From Pinus tabuliformis (taxonomy: Eukaryota; Streptophyta; Pinopsida; Pinales; Pinaceae): a DNA stretch of 64,000 nt. Shown in pieces: positions 48,092 through 59,269 of this stretch. The stretch lies in contig CM062814.1 of NCBI GenBank assembly GCA_031772625.1, positions 368,227,781-368,291,780 on the forward strand. The letters are read 5' to 3'. How positions within the stretch are numbered: the stretch's first letter is position 1; every line of letters starts with the position of its first letter. The notes below the pieces were generated by a model that was not told where the DNA came from, made no database searches, and saw only the letters and a program-made list of their open reading frames with translations. A program made the translations under genes and the position numbers.

Positions 48092-49611
48092 TTACTCTTT
48101 CTTGCTCCTCAAAGTCTTCCTCAACTTGACTTTTAGGCACCTTATCCTAGTTTTGCAAATTTTGTTTCGTGCCAAATAGTGATAAGCCATGTGCCACAAC
48201 ATATTTTTCTCTTTATTGGCTTTCTCAAGTAGCTTCTCCAAGTGCATATTTGCCCTCTCTAACCAAGATTCCCGGTCAGCATCAATCTCTTTCTCAAGCG
48301 GTGTCAATTTGACTTCCCCCCTTTTTGTTGCTTGCTTGTTTTCCCTTATGGTTTACAGCTCCATAATTGTTTGTTTATCCTCCAACTGATTGTTTCGTTG
48401 CTCAAGGTAATTAATGATCCACTTATCCCTTCCAAGGTTAAGAGATAAGGCATGGATGTCAGCTTCTTGTTCTTTGATTATCTCCTTGAGTCTTGAGCTT
48501 TGGGAGCCTAAATCAGTATCATCCTCCTGAATCAAAATAAAATGTCTCTCCTGACCTTAAAAAGGCCCTTCCTCATGCAATGGTTGCTTCCCTTTATCCT
48601 GTACCTGCTTTTCTGAAGAAGAAGGCAAAGCCCCTTTCACCCTCGGTGAACATAGCATTTGCATGTGGTTTGATGAAGGAAACGAGACCCCTCCACCCCC
48701 GGTAGAGATAGTACTCATTTGGCAGCTACAAATAATCTCCTTGTGCCCTTTTCATAAGTTACAAATATTGGCACACCTATAGTTTGAGTCTCATGAACCT
48801 CTTGCTGATTTGAAGGCCCTCCTTCCTCTTGAAATACTGGTGGGGTCATTTGAGGGCTTGTGAAAACCTCATGTGAAATGAAAGTATCCCATGAAACATT
48901 CAACAAACTCAGCTAATGAAAAACAATAATTTTGATAAATGAAAAATGAAAAATGTTGTTGAACTATTGATGAAGAGGTTTTCTTTGCACCAATGTAGCC
49001 ATTTTCTCAATATTTATGCATATGAAGTAGGGGAGGTTCATCATCCTCACTCTAGTGAAATGCATCAATAATCTAATATGATAAGTGTACAAGCAAGAAA
49101 ATCTCCATTCACAGCTGAAGTATTTGATAATGAGCTTCATGAGTGGAGAATAAGTGTCCTGTAGGTATCTGAAAGGAAAGACCCTACTGATTTGCTTTTG
49201 ATAACTAGCCTTGATATAAGGCTCATAATGCTATTTGCCCACAAGCTATCCTTTGTTCCACTATTCACCCACATTTGGAATACCTGTTACTTCAGCTATA
49301 GTTTCAGGTGTCAAAGTGAAAGAAACACCTGCTAAGTTCACCTGGCAATTGTGAAGATGAAGAACAAATAGCCTAGCAAGTTCATGGTGGTATTTCACCC
49401 TCTCCACCATCTCACAAAACTGGTAGCAAGACTGATGTTTAAAACATGTTACTGCAACAGGGCAAGCTAGTAACTCTGTGAGTGTAATGGGCTCCTCTCG
49501 GATGTGTTTTCCTCCCTTATGTAGTTTTCTTGGTGCATGAATCTCTTGGGAGGAATCACTCACAGTTTCTTCATCCCTTTCATAAGTTGAATCTGTTTCT
49601 GTATTTGCCAC
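48092..49611 (-). pseudogene. Decayed coiled-coil gene of unknown family
   Basis: The N-terminal stretch (49261-49611, 116 codons from an ATG) includes ELARLFVLHLHNCQVNLAGV and FTLTPETIAEVTGIPNVGE. The latter resembles a recurring motif of plant transposon-associated proteins of unknown role. Later stretches (48715-48906, 48353-48535, 48092-48307) are in different frames and end in a basic coiled coil (HLEKLLEKANKEKNMLWHMA, KTRIRCLKVKLRKTL). Either exons separated by short introns or a broken gene; stops between stretches favour a pseudogene. A telomere-like run and TATA-poor sequence lie upstream. Confidence 0.45.
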
Positions 49612-49734
49612 TTTATGGTGTAAAATGATGAGTATGAAGAGATTTTATTTCAAGAATAGGTTACTGTTGTTTTCTTCTTTGGGATTTGATGAGTGGGTCT
49701 GAGGAGTGGAAGGTTTTGATGGTAGTTGTAGGGT

Positions 49735-49825
49735 TATCAGGGAGTATTAGGGTTTTGGGAATGAATATTAGGGTTTGGGGAATAGTGGGAATTAGGTGTA
49801 GGGTTTAGGGTTTGGGAAAAGGGGA
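49735..49825. repeat. Short interstitial telomere-like run
   Basis: Several TTAGGGTTT-like repeats (tattagggttttggg, gtagggtttagggtttggg) close to the plant telomere unit TTTAGGG, but degenerate. Could be a telobox-type promoter motif of the minus-strand gene to its left. Confidence 0.5.
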
Positions 49826-50149
49826 GTAACATGAGTGTATATGAGAGGGAAAGGGAAATAAAATTATGGAAATTTAGTGGAGAGGAATGGGATATGGGAA
49901 AATGATGCAAGGGATTATAAACAACAAGAATGACAAAAATCTGATAAACCCCTAGATAGTTTTGCAAGACAAATGTGCAACAATTCAGGGTTTAATTTTT
50001 CACCTATCAAAGCACCATCAAGGATGATAAAATGTCTTGCTATGGAAAATAGGAGGTTTTACTTACTTGGAGGAATGGTATTTGAAAATTTTAGAGCTTT
50101 AGAAAGTCAGTTGAATGAATTTTTGGCTTGGAAGATTGGTGGGTTCTGC

Positions 50150-50245
50150 CAACACCTAGGTGCACTTTGCCAGGTGCGCCGCACCTGTTCAAATTTCTTT
50201 GTAATCCCTGTGCCCGGTGCGCCAAGCCGATGTCCAGGTGCACTG
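50150..50245. repeat. GC-rich cluster of GGTGCGCC-type palindromes
   Basis: Contains CAGGTGCGCCGCACCTG at 50171-50187 (7-bp arms) plus aggtgcac, ccggtgcgcc and aggtgcactgcgcca copies, in a surrounding that is otherwise AT-rich. Possible structured RNA leader or satellite seed; no match known to me. Confidence 0.6.
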
Positions 50246-50399
50246 CGCCAAGAGAAATCTCGAAACTTGCTGCAATTTCCCCCTTTTCACCTCAAAACGT
50301 GATTTTCTCTTTGTTCTCTCTCACTTTTAGCACAAATGAAGTCTTCAACACAAATGATCCCTTTTTATACTTTCAAATTTAATTTTTCATTTAGAAAAC

Positions 50400-53070
50400 C
50401 CACTTTCTAAAGTTTTACTTTTCACTTTGTGCTTTAAAACCCTCTTTTGCAATTTGACTCTCTTTTTGTCATTTGATGGAATAATGCTTGGATTTCCTTG
50501 TCTCTTTCGCAGGAGCTAGAATGCAGGAATTTGGCAAGGTGACCCAGGGCTGCAAATGATGCTTTACTAAATATGAAAATGATAAAATTACATAAAATTT
50601 GTACAGGAAATAGAAAAACCATATTTTTGCCTCAAAACAGATTTTTGAGGTAAAAACCTTTTATGGAGTAAATCTTGAGTAAAATTTGTGATTTTATAAA
50701 CTTATTGAACATCCTCATGTGACTGTTGGCCTGTTATTGAGCTTTTGAAGATCATTGTGGTAAACCCTAGACCTAATGAGAATTGAAAACGCTAATATGA
50801 CTTGTGCAACTGAAATGAAATAAAAATGACCGCAAATTCTTTGTACATGTGCAAATAGGCCAGCAAATGAAAAGTATGAGGGAAATTGACAAAGAACGAA
50901 TACCATCAGATGTTCCATGACCTAATGGAATACCTCTGATTGGATGAGACACCTAAAATGCATGCAAAAAGATAATTTTGATCACTGATAGAAGGATGAA
51001 GATACCAAAACTAACACTCTTAAACACCCCTTAGCATATGGTACACTATTTTTATTCCTTGTCAAACGAAGTGTGGTTAGTTTCAGTTGTTCTGGCATAT
51101 CTCTTTTCCAATCAACCACGATATTGTAACCATAATGCACTAAATTTTTCATGCTTTCAAGATAGCTTCTTTAGAGATTTCTTATTACTGCCATTGCATG
51201 CAAACATATTTATGCAACAAAACTTGTATTTCTTTAAGAATGTGTTTTGACCTAAGACATTGATTTTAAACATTGATTTTAATCACTCTAATTTCTTAAT
51301 GCGTGTATCTGCTAACGAGCTCTTAACTTTATCCATATATGTGTGTTGAATATTATAATATTTTCTTACACACTTGTCAACATAGGTTACAATTATGTTT
51401 TTCCTTTTCAAAAATTTTGTTAAAAATTTGTTAACATCTTACTCAAACTACAGTTCAGATAATCACTAAACACTTGTCAACATATGTTACACACATGTTT
51501 TTCCCTATCAAAAAAGATTGTTAACATCTTACTCAAACCACAGTGCAGATAATCAATATTATTTTGAACGCAAATCTTTTTCGTTGGATTTCTGGTGAGA
51601 AATCCCATCAAGTCAGTTGGTAATCTTGGAAGTATATCACATGCGCTCGACTGCTCTCTAGATCTTCTTGAAGTCTTGCACACATATCACATGTATTAGA
51701 GGCTAAGTTGATCCGCACGACTTTTATATTATTATTCTAATTTTAATTTACCCCTGTACCAAATTAATATTACCACCTCGTACGAGGGTGATGTATCATT
51801 GCACGCATATTGCGCGAAGTTTATCCGCACGATTTTTATATTATTATTTTAATTTTAATTTATTTTTTATCAATTTAATATGGAGTCATTATTGGGAGGC
51901 GTGATCAAATTTTCAGTAAAAAATTTCAAAAAATATTAAAGGCAATGTTTAAATTTATTTTTAATAATGAAAATAAATTCAAAACCCACCAAAAATATAA
52001 AATTCACAATTTTTATTTAAATTTACAAGAAAAACCTTACCCATACATATATATATATATTCAAAATATAGCAGGAATTACCACCACTTAGAAAATTGAT
52101 GTTATCATTTAAGCACACTATCCCATCCTGCTTACTGTTTTATTTCCATCTGTCAGATTCCATTTACGTGTATTAATGAATTGTTTATGTCCATTTAACG
52201 GTCTGCAAGAACTCGTGCTTTATATCATACCTTCCATGTAAAATGTCAGCCTGTTTTATGTTTTTTTAATATATAAAATATATGTCGGAAATTTTTCCGT
52301 AAAACCTAAATGAATTCTTTATTAAATTACACAACCCACAACTTTTTATCTAATTTAAAACCAAATTTATTTATATATAAAATTAAACTACAATTATGTA
52401 AAATGGATTTATTAATTTAATTATTGTTATTATAAAAATAGTTATTTTTGAATTACTTTATGAGTGGTTAGAATTTGATAAAAAACAAAAGAAAAAAAAA
52501 AATTATTATTAAATACTACGTAAACTATATTTTAGAATATCATTTTAAAGAAATTAATTAAATTATAAAAAGTTCATAAATCCAACCTCCTATTTATATT
52601 ATTCTAACAATTCTATGCAAATTAGATCAAAAATAAAAGTATAAAACCTTTAAGACTTTTAACAAATAAATAGTGGCATTCTCATACAATAACTGTGGCA
52701 GAGGTTGTGGAAAAGTAGGGACGAGTTGACGGAACAAAGTTATAGAGCTCTTTTTTTATGAACAGTGAGAGGCTTGGAGTCTTATTTATCAATGATGATT
52801 TGAGCCACCACATCCTAAGCTTGCACGTTTGTTTAGTTAATATCATGTATAATGACCTAAACTCAAAGCTTGACAATACAACACCAATGTGTATTTAATT
52901 ATTACCTCCACACATTAAATACAAATTTACAAACTTTCATTTCGAGTACTAACATGAAAATGTGGAATACACACAACTCCAAGGCACGTTGGAAGTTTGA
53001 CGTGACTATGCTCAGCCTTTCTCCTCTCGCAAGAGCTTCACTCCAGATGACAGATTTTGTGCAGATTTTC
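50400..53070. other. AT-rich spacer with small tandem repeats
   Basis: No supportable gene. A 100-bp unit starting CACTTGTCAACAT at 51371 is repeated at 51471. A 45-bp block with ATCCGCACGA (51706-51752) recurs 112 bp later (51818-51864). Otherwise simple AT-rich DNA. Confidence 0.5.
51371..51556. repeat. Two-copy tandem repeat, period about 100 bp
   Basis: Both copies carry cacttgtcaacat and gttaacatcttactcaaac; the second is shorter by about 14 bp. Confidence 0.8.
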
Positions 53071-53077
53071 AATTGCA

Positions 53078-53328
53078 GTTGTCTATAATGCGACTTTTTG
53101 GAAGCCTTTCTGGTGGGTTTTTCCGATCAAAATCCGGCAGCAATTTATTGGAATCGCAAGTTTGATAGCTAGTTTCTGCACAATCAAAGCGTCCTAGGGT
53201 TTTCCAGGGTGGTGAATCCAAATATGCAGTTAAAAAACCATTTTAACTGCCACATATCAAGATTTAACCTCAATTTCTTCCATCGGATTCCGTCACCGGA
53301 ATCTCCAAAAAGTCGCATTATAGACAAC
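53078..53328. repeat. Perfect 25-bp inverted repeats 200 bp apart
   Basis: gttgtctataatgcgacttt... at 53078-53102 is matched exactly in reverse complement at 53304-53328. Outside them both ends carry aattg, offset by a few bases. The interior also has smaller inverted pieces (ggaatcg / gattccg). Size and ends fit a MITE-like DNA element, but no clear target duplication was found. Confidence 0.85.
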
Positions 53329-53384
53329 TCTTCAATTATCCAGCAGGTCCACTCTCCTTTCAGACCAGGCAGTTTTATTATAAG

Positions 53385-53490
53385 TGGGCCCGACCCCTTG
53401 TCTCCGACCAAGTCGGAGTTGGTATGCTTCATTTGTACATCCACCTGCTTCATTGAGTCACTTTACCAATCTGGACTAAATTTAAAATAT
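53385..53490 (+). repeat. Isolated copy of the 54030-55015 satellite-like unit
   Basis: Reads gggcccgaccccttg, then cttcatttgtacatccacct and ctaaatttaaaatatt, the same motif order as in the array to the right. Confidence 0.75.
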
Positions 53491-53639
53491 TTGAATTTAT
53501 GTTTTTTTATCCATATTATGAATGTTGAGAGATTTTTCAGTGAAAAACACATAAAAAAACTACAACCCGTTTTGAACCAACTAGTGTGGTTCATCTTCAT
53601 GACAAGATGAAGAACTAGATCATTTCATTAGATTAAATA

Positions 53640-54020
53640 GATGAAGAGAGATCTTTTCTAACAGTTAGAATATAACGGCTAATTTTGAGTAAAGAATTAT
53701 CATTAATTAATAAACAATTTTTTTTAATTAAAATAAAGTAATAGATGGAAATTAGTTGTAAATAAAAGACTAGATTAATTTTATTATTATTATTATTATT
53801 TTAATCAAAACAAGGTTCAGTAATAATAAGGCAAACTTAATTATTCCAAACAATAAAAATGAAAAATAGAAAAAGAAAACGGAAAAAATAAATAAATAAA
53901 TAAATAATAAAAATAAAATAAATAGATAAGGTCAAATTTAACTATTCTAAACAATCAAGCTAAAAATAATAATAATATATATATATATATATATAATGAA
54001 TTAATATACAATAATTTGAA
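53640..54020. other. AT-rich simple-sequence spacer
   Basis: Includes (TTA)n near 53780, (AATA)n near 53890 and (TA)n near 53975. No gene. Confidence 0.7.
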
Positions 54021-54029
54021 AAAGATATA

Positions 54030-54281
54030 TATACCACAGGGTAGTCTATCAATGACTCACGTGGCAGTACAACATTGTAAAAACCTCATTCATCTCGCAT
54101 GTGGTCGTTTCTCATTGGCCCAAGTGGCAGTATTGATCTTAACAGGCCACATTTTGTTATTTTTGAGCCTGACCCTCGACCTAGTTGGGGTTGGTCCCCT
54201 TCATTTGTACATTCAGTTGCTTGACTCAAGCGCAGCCCCGACCCTGACTAAATTTAAAATATTAATATACAATAGTTTGCA

Positions 54282-54328
<47 letters not shown>

Positions 54329-55015
54329 ACACACACACCATATGGCAGTGATTCAATGGCACTAGTTTTAGTAGTCATCTCAAAGGACAGTTAGATTTGA
54401 CCACATCCATATGTGCACTGAATTTTTTTATATGGGCCCGACCCCTAACCTTTGAGCTATTCGTGGTTAGTCCCCTTCATTGGTACATCAAGTTTCTTGA
54501 CCCGGGAGCATCTCGACCTTGACTAAATATAAAATATTAATATATAATAGTTTAGAATATATATCTACATACACACACCATGTGGCAGCGATGAAGTAGC
54601 CCATGTGGTTGGATAACATTGTAACAAAATTATTTATGTGTCCTTGTCCATTCACGGGCCCATTTTTGTTATTTGTAGGCCCAACCCTAACCTAGTCAAC
54701 CCTACCCATGATCTCTCACCTAGTCGAGGTTTGTTCCCTTCGTTGGTGCATCAACTTGCTTGACTCAGGTGCAATGTCGACCCCAACTAATTTTAATACA
54801 CACACACACACACACACACATCACATGGCAATGACTCAGTGGCCCATGTAGCAGTATATCATTGTAACAACATCGCTCATCTTCCACATGGCAGCGCCTC
54901 AGTGGACCAGGTGGAAATAGCCATATAAAAGGTCAGTCGGGATCGACCCTATCCATTAGCACACAAAGATTTGTTATTTTTGTGCTCAACCCCCGACCTC
55001 TGATGCTCTACTATT
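54030..55015 (+). repeat. Satellite-like array, about four units of 240-280 bp
   Basis: Each unit has a 'acgtggcagtgactcagtgg'-like start (near 54061, 54341, 54584, 54824), a middle 'gggcccgacccctaacct', a 'ccccttcattggtacatca' block (near 54198, 54475, 54737) and an end 'gactaaatttaaaatatt' running into a microsatellite. The unit joints differ: (TA)n(GA)n at 54278-54328, a short ACAC run near 54570, and (CA)n at 54798-54820. Confidence 0.85.
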
Positions 55016-55119
55016 GAGCTCATCTTGAGAAATATTCTTTTGGCCGCGTCACTCCTTGTTACTTCGCATAGAGATAGGGCGATGCCCAAGCATCTAATTT
55101 GTAGTTGCCGAGACTAGGT

Positions 55120-55185
55120 CATTGTTAGGCTCAATGGATAAGGATTATCTGATTAGAGCTATAAGGTTTCGTTCTTAGCTAGCTT
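55120..55185 (+). other. tRNA-like relic, possibly an Arg-tRNA-derived SINE head
   Basis: TAGGCTCAATGGATAAGG (from 55126) fits an A box as in Arg tRNAs, and GGTTTCGTTC (55165-55174) is a weak B box at normal spacing. The arms do not pair well enough for a working tRNA. Likely a relic or chance match. Confidence 0.3.
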
Positions 55186-55199
55186 CTCTACAATGCAAC

Positions 55200-56260
55200 T
55201 CCATCTAAGGAGGTTTTGGCAAGTTATGATCAATTCAATGGATCTTGGATCCAACGACTTTTATTAGGTCTTGCTACCCATCCAAAGTGGATTTAGCTAT
55301 GGCTTGGCTACAATGGTTTTGCAACAAGCTGAATCTGTGTTAGCATCCTTCGAAAGTCACAATGGCTCAATAGAGTGTCCATTAGTGTTATCCCTCATTA
55401 TCTTAAGACAAGGCTACTCTTTCTAAGTCAACCAGGTCCTCAGAGTACATGAAAGGACACATGAATATTGGCATTCAACAAAGAAATGGGGAAATGATCC
55501 TGAAGGTTCAAAAGCGACATCAATTGTTTGGATAAGGGTGCATGAGTCAACGCTTGGCCTATAAACATTTGTCGCTTGGGGACAAGGAATTTCAAGTATG
55601 CCACCCCCAGCTAAGAACTTCATGTATGGTGAAGGGCCTCTATCTCTCTTGCTAATAACAGGAATGTGTTACACATTGTTCATGGTGGGATGACTTCATC
55701 TACCTGTCAAGTTAGTCTTAAGGTACTACATAGGGCAATGCTTTCAGCCTCATGAATTTCAAAAACAATGCAACACAAGTCAATTCCTCTGATGAGGTTG
55801 TGCCCTACCCAAGAGAGTACATTCCACCGCATGCTATACAAACCCTCATGTGGATTTACAGCCTAAAAGATAAGAGATAATAATATCTTCAGCGTTCCTA
55901 ATAGACATTCTCATTCTGTAACATGGGAGTGTGGCCCTCATCAGCTCACAGAAAAAAAGGAAATTGGAAGTGAAAACATTGTGGACAGATTCACTCAAAA
56001 CAATTTTCAAATAACATTCAAAGCCAAATTGCAAGCCACATAAATAGTGCTCATGAGATCAACATATTCCAAACAAGGAGAATATTGTTGAGAAAAAAAT
56101 TAACGAAACTCCAATAACTAACAACCCAATCCTACATATTTACTAATGTAATCATTATTCCAAGTCCCCCCTTAAATGCTTACATTACATCATTACAAAG
56201 ATTAATTAAAAAATGACAAATTATAATTCACATGTCACATTTATATGGCTAGTCTTCCTC
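55200..56260. other. Unassigned region
   Basis: Two minus-strand open stretches (55423-55623 and 55846-56034) show no domain I recognise. No LTR or repeat structure noted. Confidence 0.35.
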
Positions 56261-56268
56261 GGCACTTA

Positions 56269-56451
56269 TCACCACTCCGAAGTCTCCCAAACAATGCTCT
56301 TTTCACCACCACAATCTTCGAGCTTCTCATTCAACTCATTTAAGACATAACCACCTCTAACCATCTTTGATGAGCCTTTTATAATTGACACTTCATGATT
56401 TACTGAAGGACGATGTCGATAATGGACTATATCCAACAGTGAATTATGCAA
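56269..56451 (-). CDS. Possible terminal exon or short hypothetical ORF
   Basis: Sixty codons from an ATG, with an ordinary protein-like composition (VNHEVSIIKGSSKMVRGGY, LNELNEKLEDCGGEKSIV). Upstream on the minus strand lies GTGTGTAG, an acceptor-like site, but it is followed at once by AAAGGTAAGT, a perfect donor-like site, so exon structure is ambiguous. No family recognised and no neighbouring exon found. Could be host code or chance. Confidence 0.2.
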   Translation of the reverse strand: MHNSLLDIVHYRHRPSVNHEVSIIKGSSKMVRGGYVLNELNEKLEDCGGEKSIVWETSEW

Positions 56452-56572
56452 CTTACCTTTCTACACACATGGATCTCATAACAACATGTAACTGATGCTC
56501 TTGTAGCCCAAAGAACAGTAAGATGCATCAGCACATAACAAATTCACACAATTAATTGAGTGATTCATTCTC

Positions 56573-56592
56573 TCGACGTTGAAAAACGTCGA
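56573..56592. repeat. Perfect 8-bp hairpin with GAAA loop
   Basis: TCGACGTT, loop GAAA, AACGTCGA. The GAAA loop on the plus strand is a stable GNRA tetraloop. Short enough to arise by chance; no terminator-like context. Confidence 0.6.
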
Positions 56593-56599
56593 TAACCAC

Positions 56600-57664
56600 T
56601 TATTTAATTATGTTTCGCCATTCATTAATCGATTTTTCACCTTCAATTTTATAAAACAAAATAAATAGAATGAAAAACAAAAAATTGCTAAATTCTATAA
56701 AGTCCACCACATTTTCTGCACCTATGTATGTTAATATGCAATGAATCCAAACACAACATGATCACAACCTTAAATTCGTCACTTCACTTTGGCAGCATGG
56801 AGTATGAAGGCTCAATGACATAATATGGAGCTACAGATAATTGTAAATATCATGTTGAGAAAGCGACTCGAGATTATATTTGTAAGCCCTTGTCAATTTT
56901 TTTCTATTATGGCAGAGGGAGTCAACAGGCAAAGAATCTATTTGCATTGACAGGGCAATGGCATAAAAGAGGAGGAAATGAAAGCTACATGTGTGGTTGA
57001 CCAATTCCAAGGGTCAAGCTAAGGCTAAGCCAATAGCAGGAGATCACACCTAGTTAGCACCTGGGTTTCTACTTCAGACCTTTGTATGTTGGCATTTTCC
57101 CTCATGAAGAGATTGAAGACTTCATCCTATTTAAGAATGAATTATTCCAAGGGTCACAACTCTTATGTTGGATTAGGTGGCTGCAATTTTAACTTCTCGA
57201 AAAATCCATTATAAGCAATTTACAACATCTATGCCAGACAATTACGCTCTGATTTTCCACAACAATGATACTAACCCTTCAAAAAAATAAGATTATATTG
57301 AATCATTACACTACCAATCGACATTTTTTTAACTGGATTATTTTAATATTTCAACCGTCATAGAGACAACTGCATGTATGACATTATCAGTGAGAATGAA
57401 TCACATAAATTGGGATTAAAACAACTTGAACGTTTCCCCTTCTACCATGCGATTTCACTATCCAACATGCTTGATCCTAGCCACACTTCATGGTGTTCTG
57501 AGAGTGTGGTCAACAATTGGTATATGGCATTAGGGATTTCATCTTGGCTCTATGCAAGAAAGGACTCTAGTAGATATGTTGCATTGACAATTTTGCAAAT
57601 CGGTGTCCCAATTACCTGGGAATAACAATTCATACGCCGTCAATTTGGGCACACCACTAGAGTT
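56600..57664. other. Unassigned region left of the copia insertion
   Basis: The 83-codon open stretch at 57374-57625 (plus) has no recognised motif. The sequence resumes at 63704 on the other side of the insertion. Confidence 0.35.
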
Positions 57665-57669
57665 TGTGC

Positions 57670-58050
57670 TGTTGAGATTTTCTGTTTTAATAAAATAGGC
57701 AAAAATCTCAGTAGGTGACAACAATCTGATTTGGTTGCTATATTAGCTCTATTTTGTTGGGAGTGAGTTAATGCATCCTATATTTGTTGTAGGAAGATTT
57801 ATGAGGCAGTTAGATCCTCTTAGCTATAAAACAGGTGTCCAGACGGAGTGGGTGGTGAGCGTGAGAGTTTGTGAGGAGCTGAATTATCATGTAATCTCCT
57901 CTTTGACAATAAAATTTTGCCGATGCCTATGTTTGGTGGACATAGCCCTGAATGGTTGAGTGAACCACGTTAAACCATGTGTCTCTTTTATGATGTTTTT
58001 ATCTACTGTTGCTTGGTTTTTTGTTTAGCTACCCACTGAATGCTCCAACA
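57670..58050 (+). mobile_element. 5' LTR of copia element 57670-63698
   Basis: TGTTGAGATTTTCTG start, TGCTCCAACA end. Holds a TATA box at 57825-57831 and an AATAAA signal at 57908-57913. Confidence 0.97.
57825..57831 (+). promoter_or_regulatory. TATA box of the copia 5' LTR
   Basis: TATAAAA within tagctataaaacagg, well placed in the LTR for U3/R start. The AATAAA 80 bp downstream fits the R-region poly(A) signal of the 3' LTR copy. Confidence 0.65.
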
Positions 58051-58052
58051 AT

Positions 58053-58064
58053 TGGTATCAGAGC
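58053..58064 (+). other. Primer-binding site, initiator Met tRNA, perfect
   Basis: TGGTATCAGAGC, two bases after the LTR end. Confidence 0.97.
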
Positions 58065-59260
58065 AAGTTGGAGGAACGACGGGAGGCGTGGCAGCCAGGA
58101 ACCTGGTTGTGGAACTGATTGTGGAAGTGGTACATGAGACTAAGACGTGTTTGCAGTCTTCTGCGTGGCTGTTCGGAGGGCTGTACGATTCATTGGCTGT
58201 TTGTGTGGCTGGCGATTCGTTGGCTGTCTCTCTGCGTTTGTCAACGGTGCTCCCAACCATAAACTCAAATAAAACTGCGCTCCAACAAGTGAACGGTCTG
58301 CGTGGTGACTGTTGGCGCATGGCAGGGTTATAACAAGCTGTAACGTGGCTGAGCTTTGAAACTGCTGCGGTAAAGGTCTGCGCATAAAGATTGACAGCGC
58401 AGAACGTTTTTTGTTTAACACGAGCCTGCGGTAAACAATGAATACAAACCTGCGGTGGACTAAACATACCTACGCATGCCAAAGCATTTTTTGGTTTTCT
58501 TAAAACTGGTGCGTATGACTACTCCAACAATTGGTATATTTCAATTCACAGTGGAAGTTTTTCAATTAAATTAGATAACGTGGGGGTGAAGGATCTGAAA
58601 CTAAAATATGTGCATCATCTTCCTCGTGTAAGAAGCGACACACTGCAAGGCCTCTCATCTTCGAGGGCGGCCACATTACACATTCAATTCAGTTATCGAT
58701 CGATGTTACAATCTAGCCATTAACCCATTTCGTTTCCTCCGGAATGGTGTGTTTTTAAATTACGTCCATGAACAAATGCAGTGCGTGAATCTGATAATTG
58801 CTGCGGCAATAATTGAGTGATGGCACGTGTTGATTGCTAGAACACGCAGGAGATTGATGCATGTTGACTGAGTGTGGTTTCTTTGTTCTCAGTTTTGGGA
58901 TTGGCATGGAATACATTAACACAGTCGTGCCAAAATACTGAAATGGCGCGGAAACGAGTTTATTAAGTGCACCAATGCGCCCATTTTCTCATTAGCGTGG
59001 ATCCGAAGGTGATAATCGCGCCATGTTTTTTGCCTTACACCGATTTTTCATTGGCGCGGATCTTCTGTTCTTTAGCAAGTGCCAAGTCTCTTTCTAGTGC
59101 GTGTGTATTTGCTTCCGGCGCAGGTTTTTTGGTTAAAAGACAGCAAAGGGGTTTGTTTGTTTTCATTATAGAATAAAAGCATTATACAATAAAGCATTGG
59201 CATTTGTTGTAGATTAACTTTTTTTTTTAAAAGTTGGAATTGGAGATTCTTCGATTTTTT
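58065..59260 (+). other. Long untranslated leader of the copia element
   Basis: About 1.2 kb without a copia domain. Open frames on either strand here (for example 58003-58482 minus) overlap the LTR and primer site and are treated as chance. A second LTR-end/primer-like string, ctccaacaattggtat, lies at 58522-58537. Confidence 0.6.
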
Positions 59261-59269
59261 TTAAACGAG

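Noticed and set aside
48092-49611. Intact multi-exon gene
   Set aside because: No consistent donor and acceptor pairs were found linking the stretches, and stops lie between them.
55120-55185. Functional tRNA gene
   Set aside because: Acceptor and anticodon arms do not pair convincingly and the B box is weak.
56573-56592. Transcription terminator hairpin
   Set aside because: No U-run or gene end beside it and the setting is eukaryotic.
58003-58482. 159-codon minus-strand open frame
   Set aside because: It overlaps the LTR end and primer site of a plus-strand copia element, with no domain.
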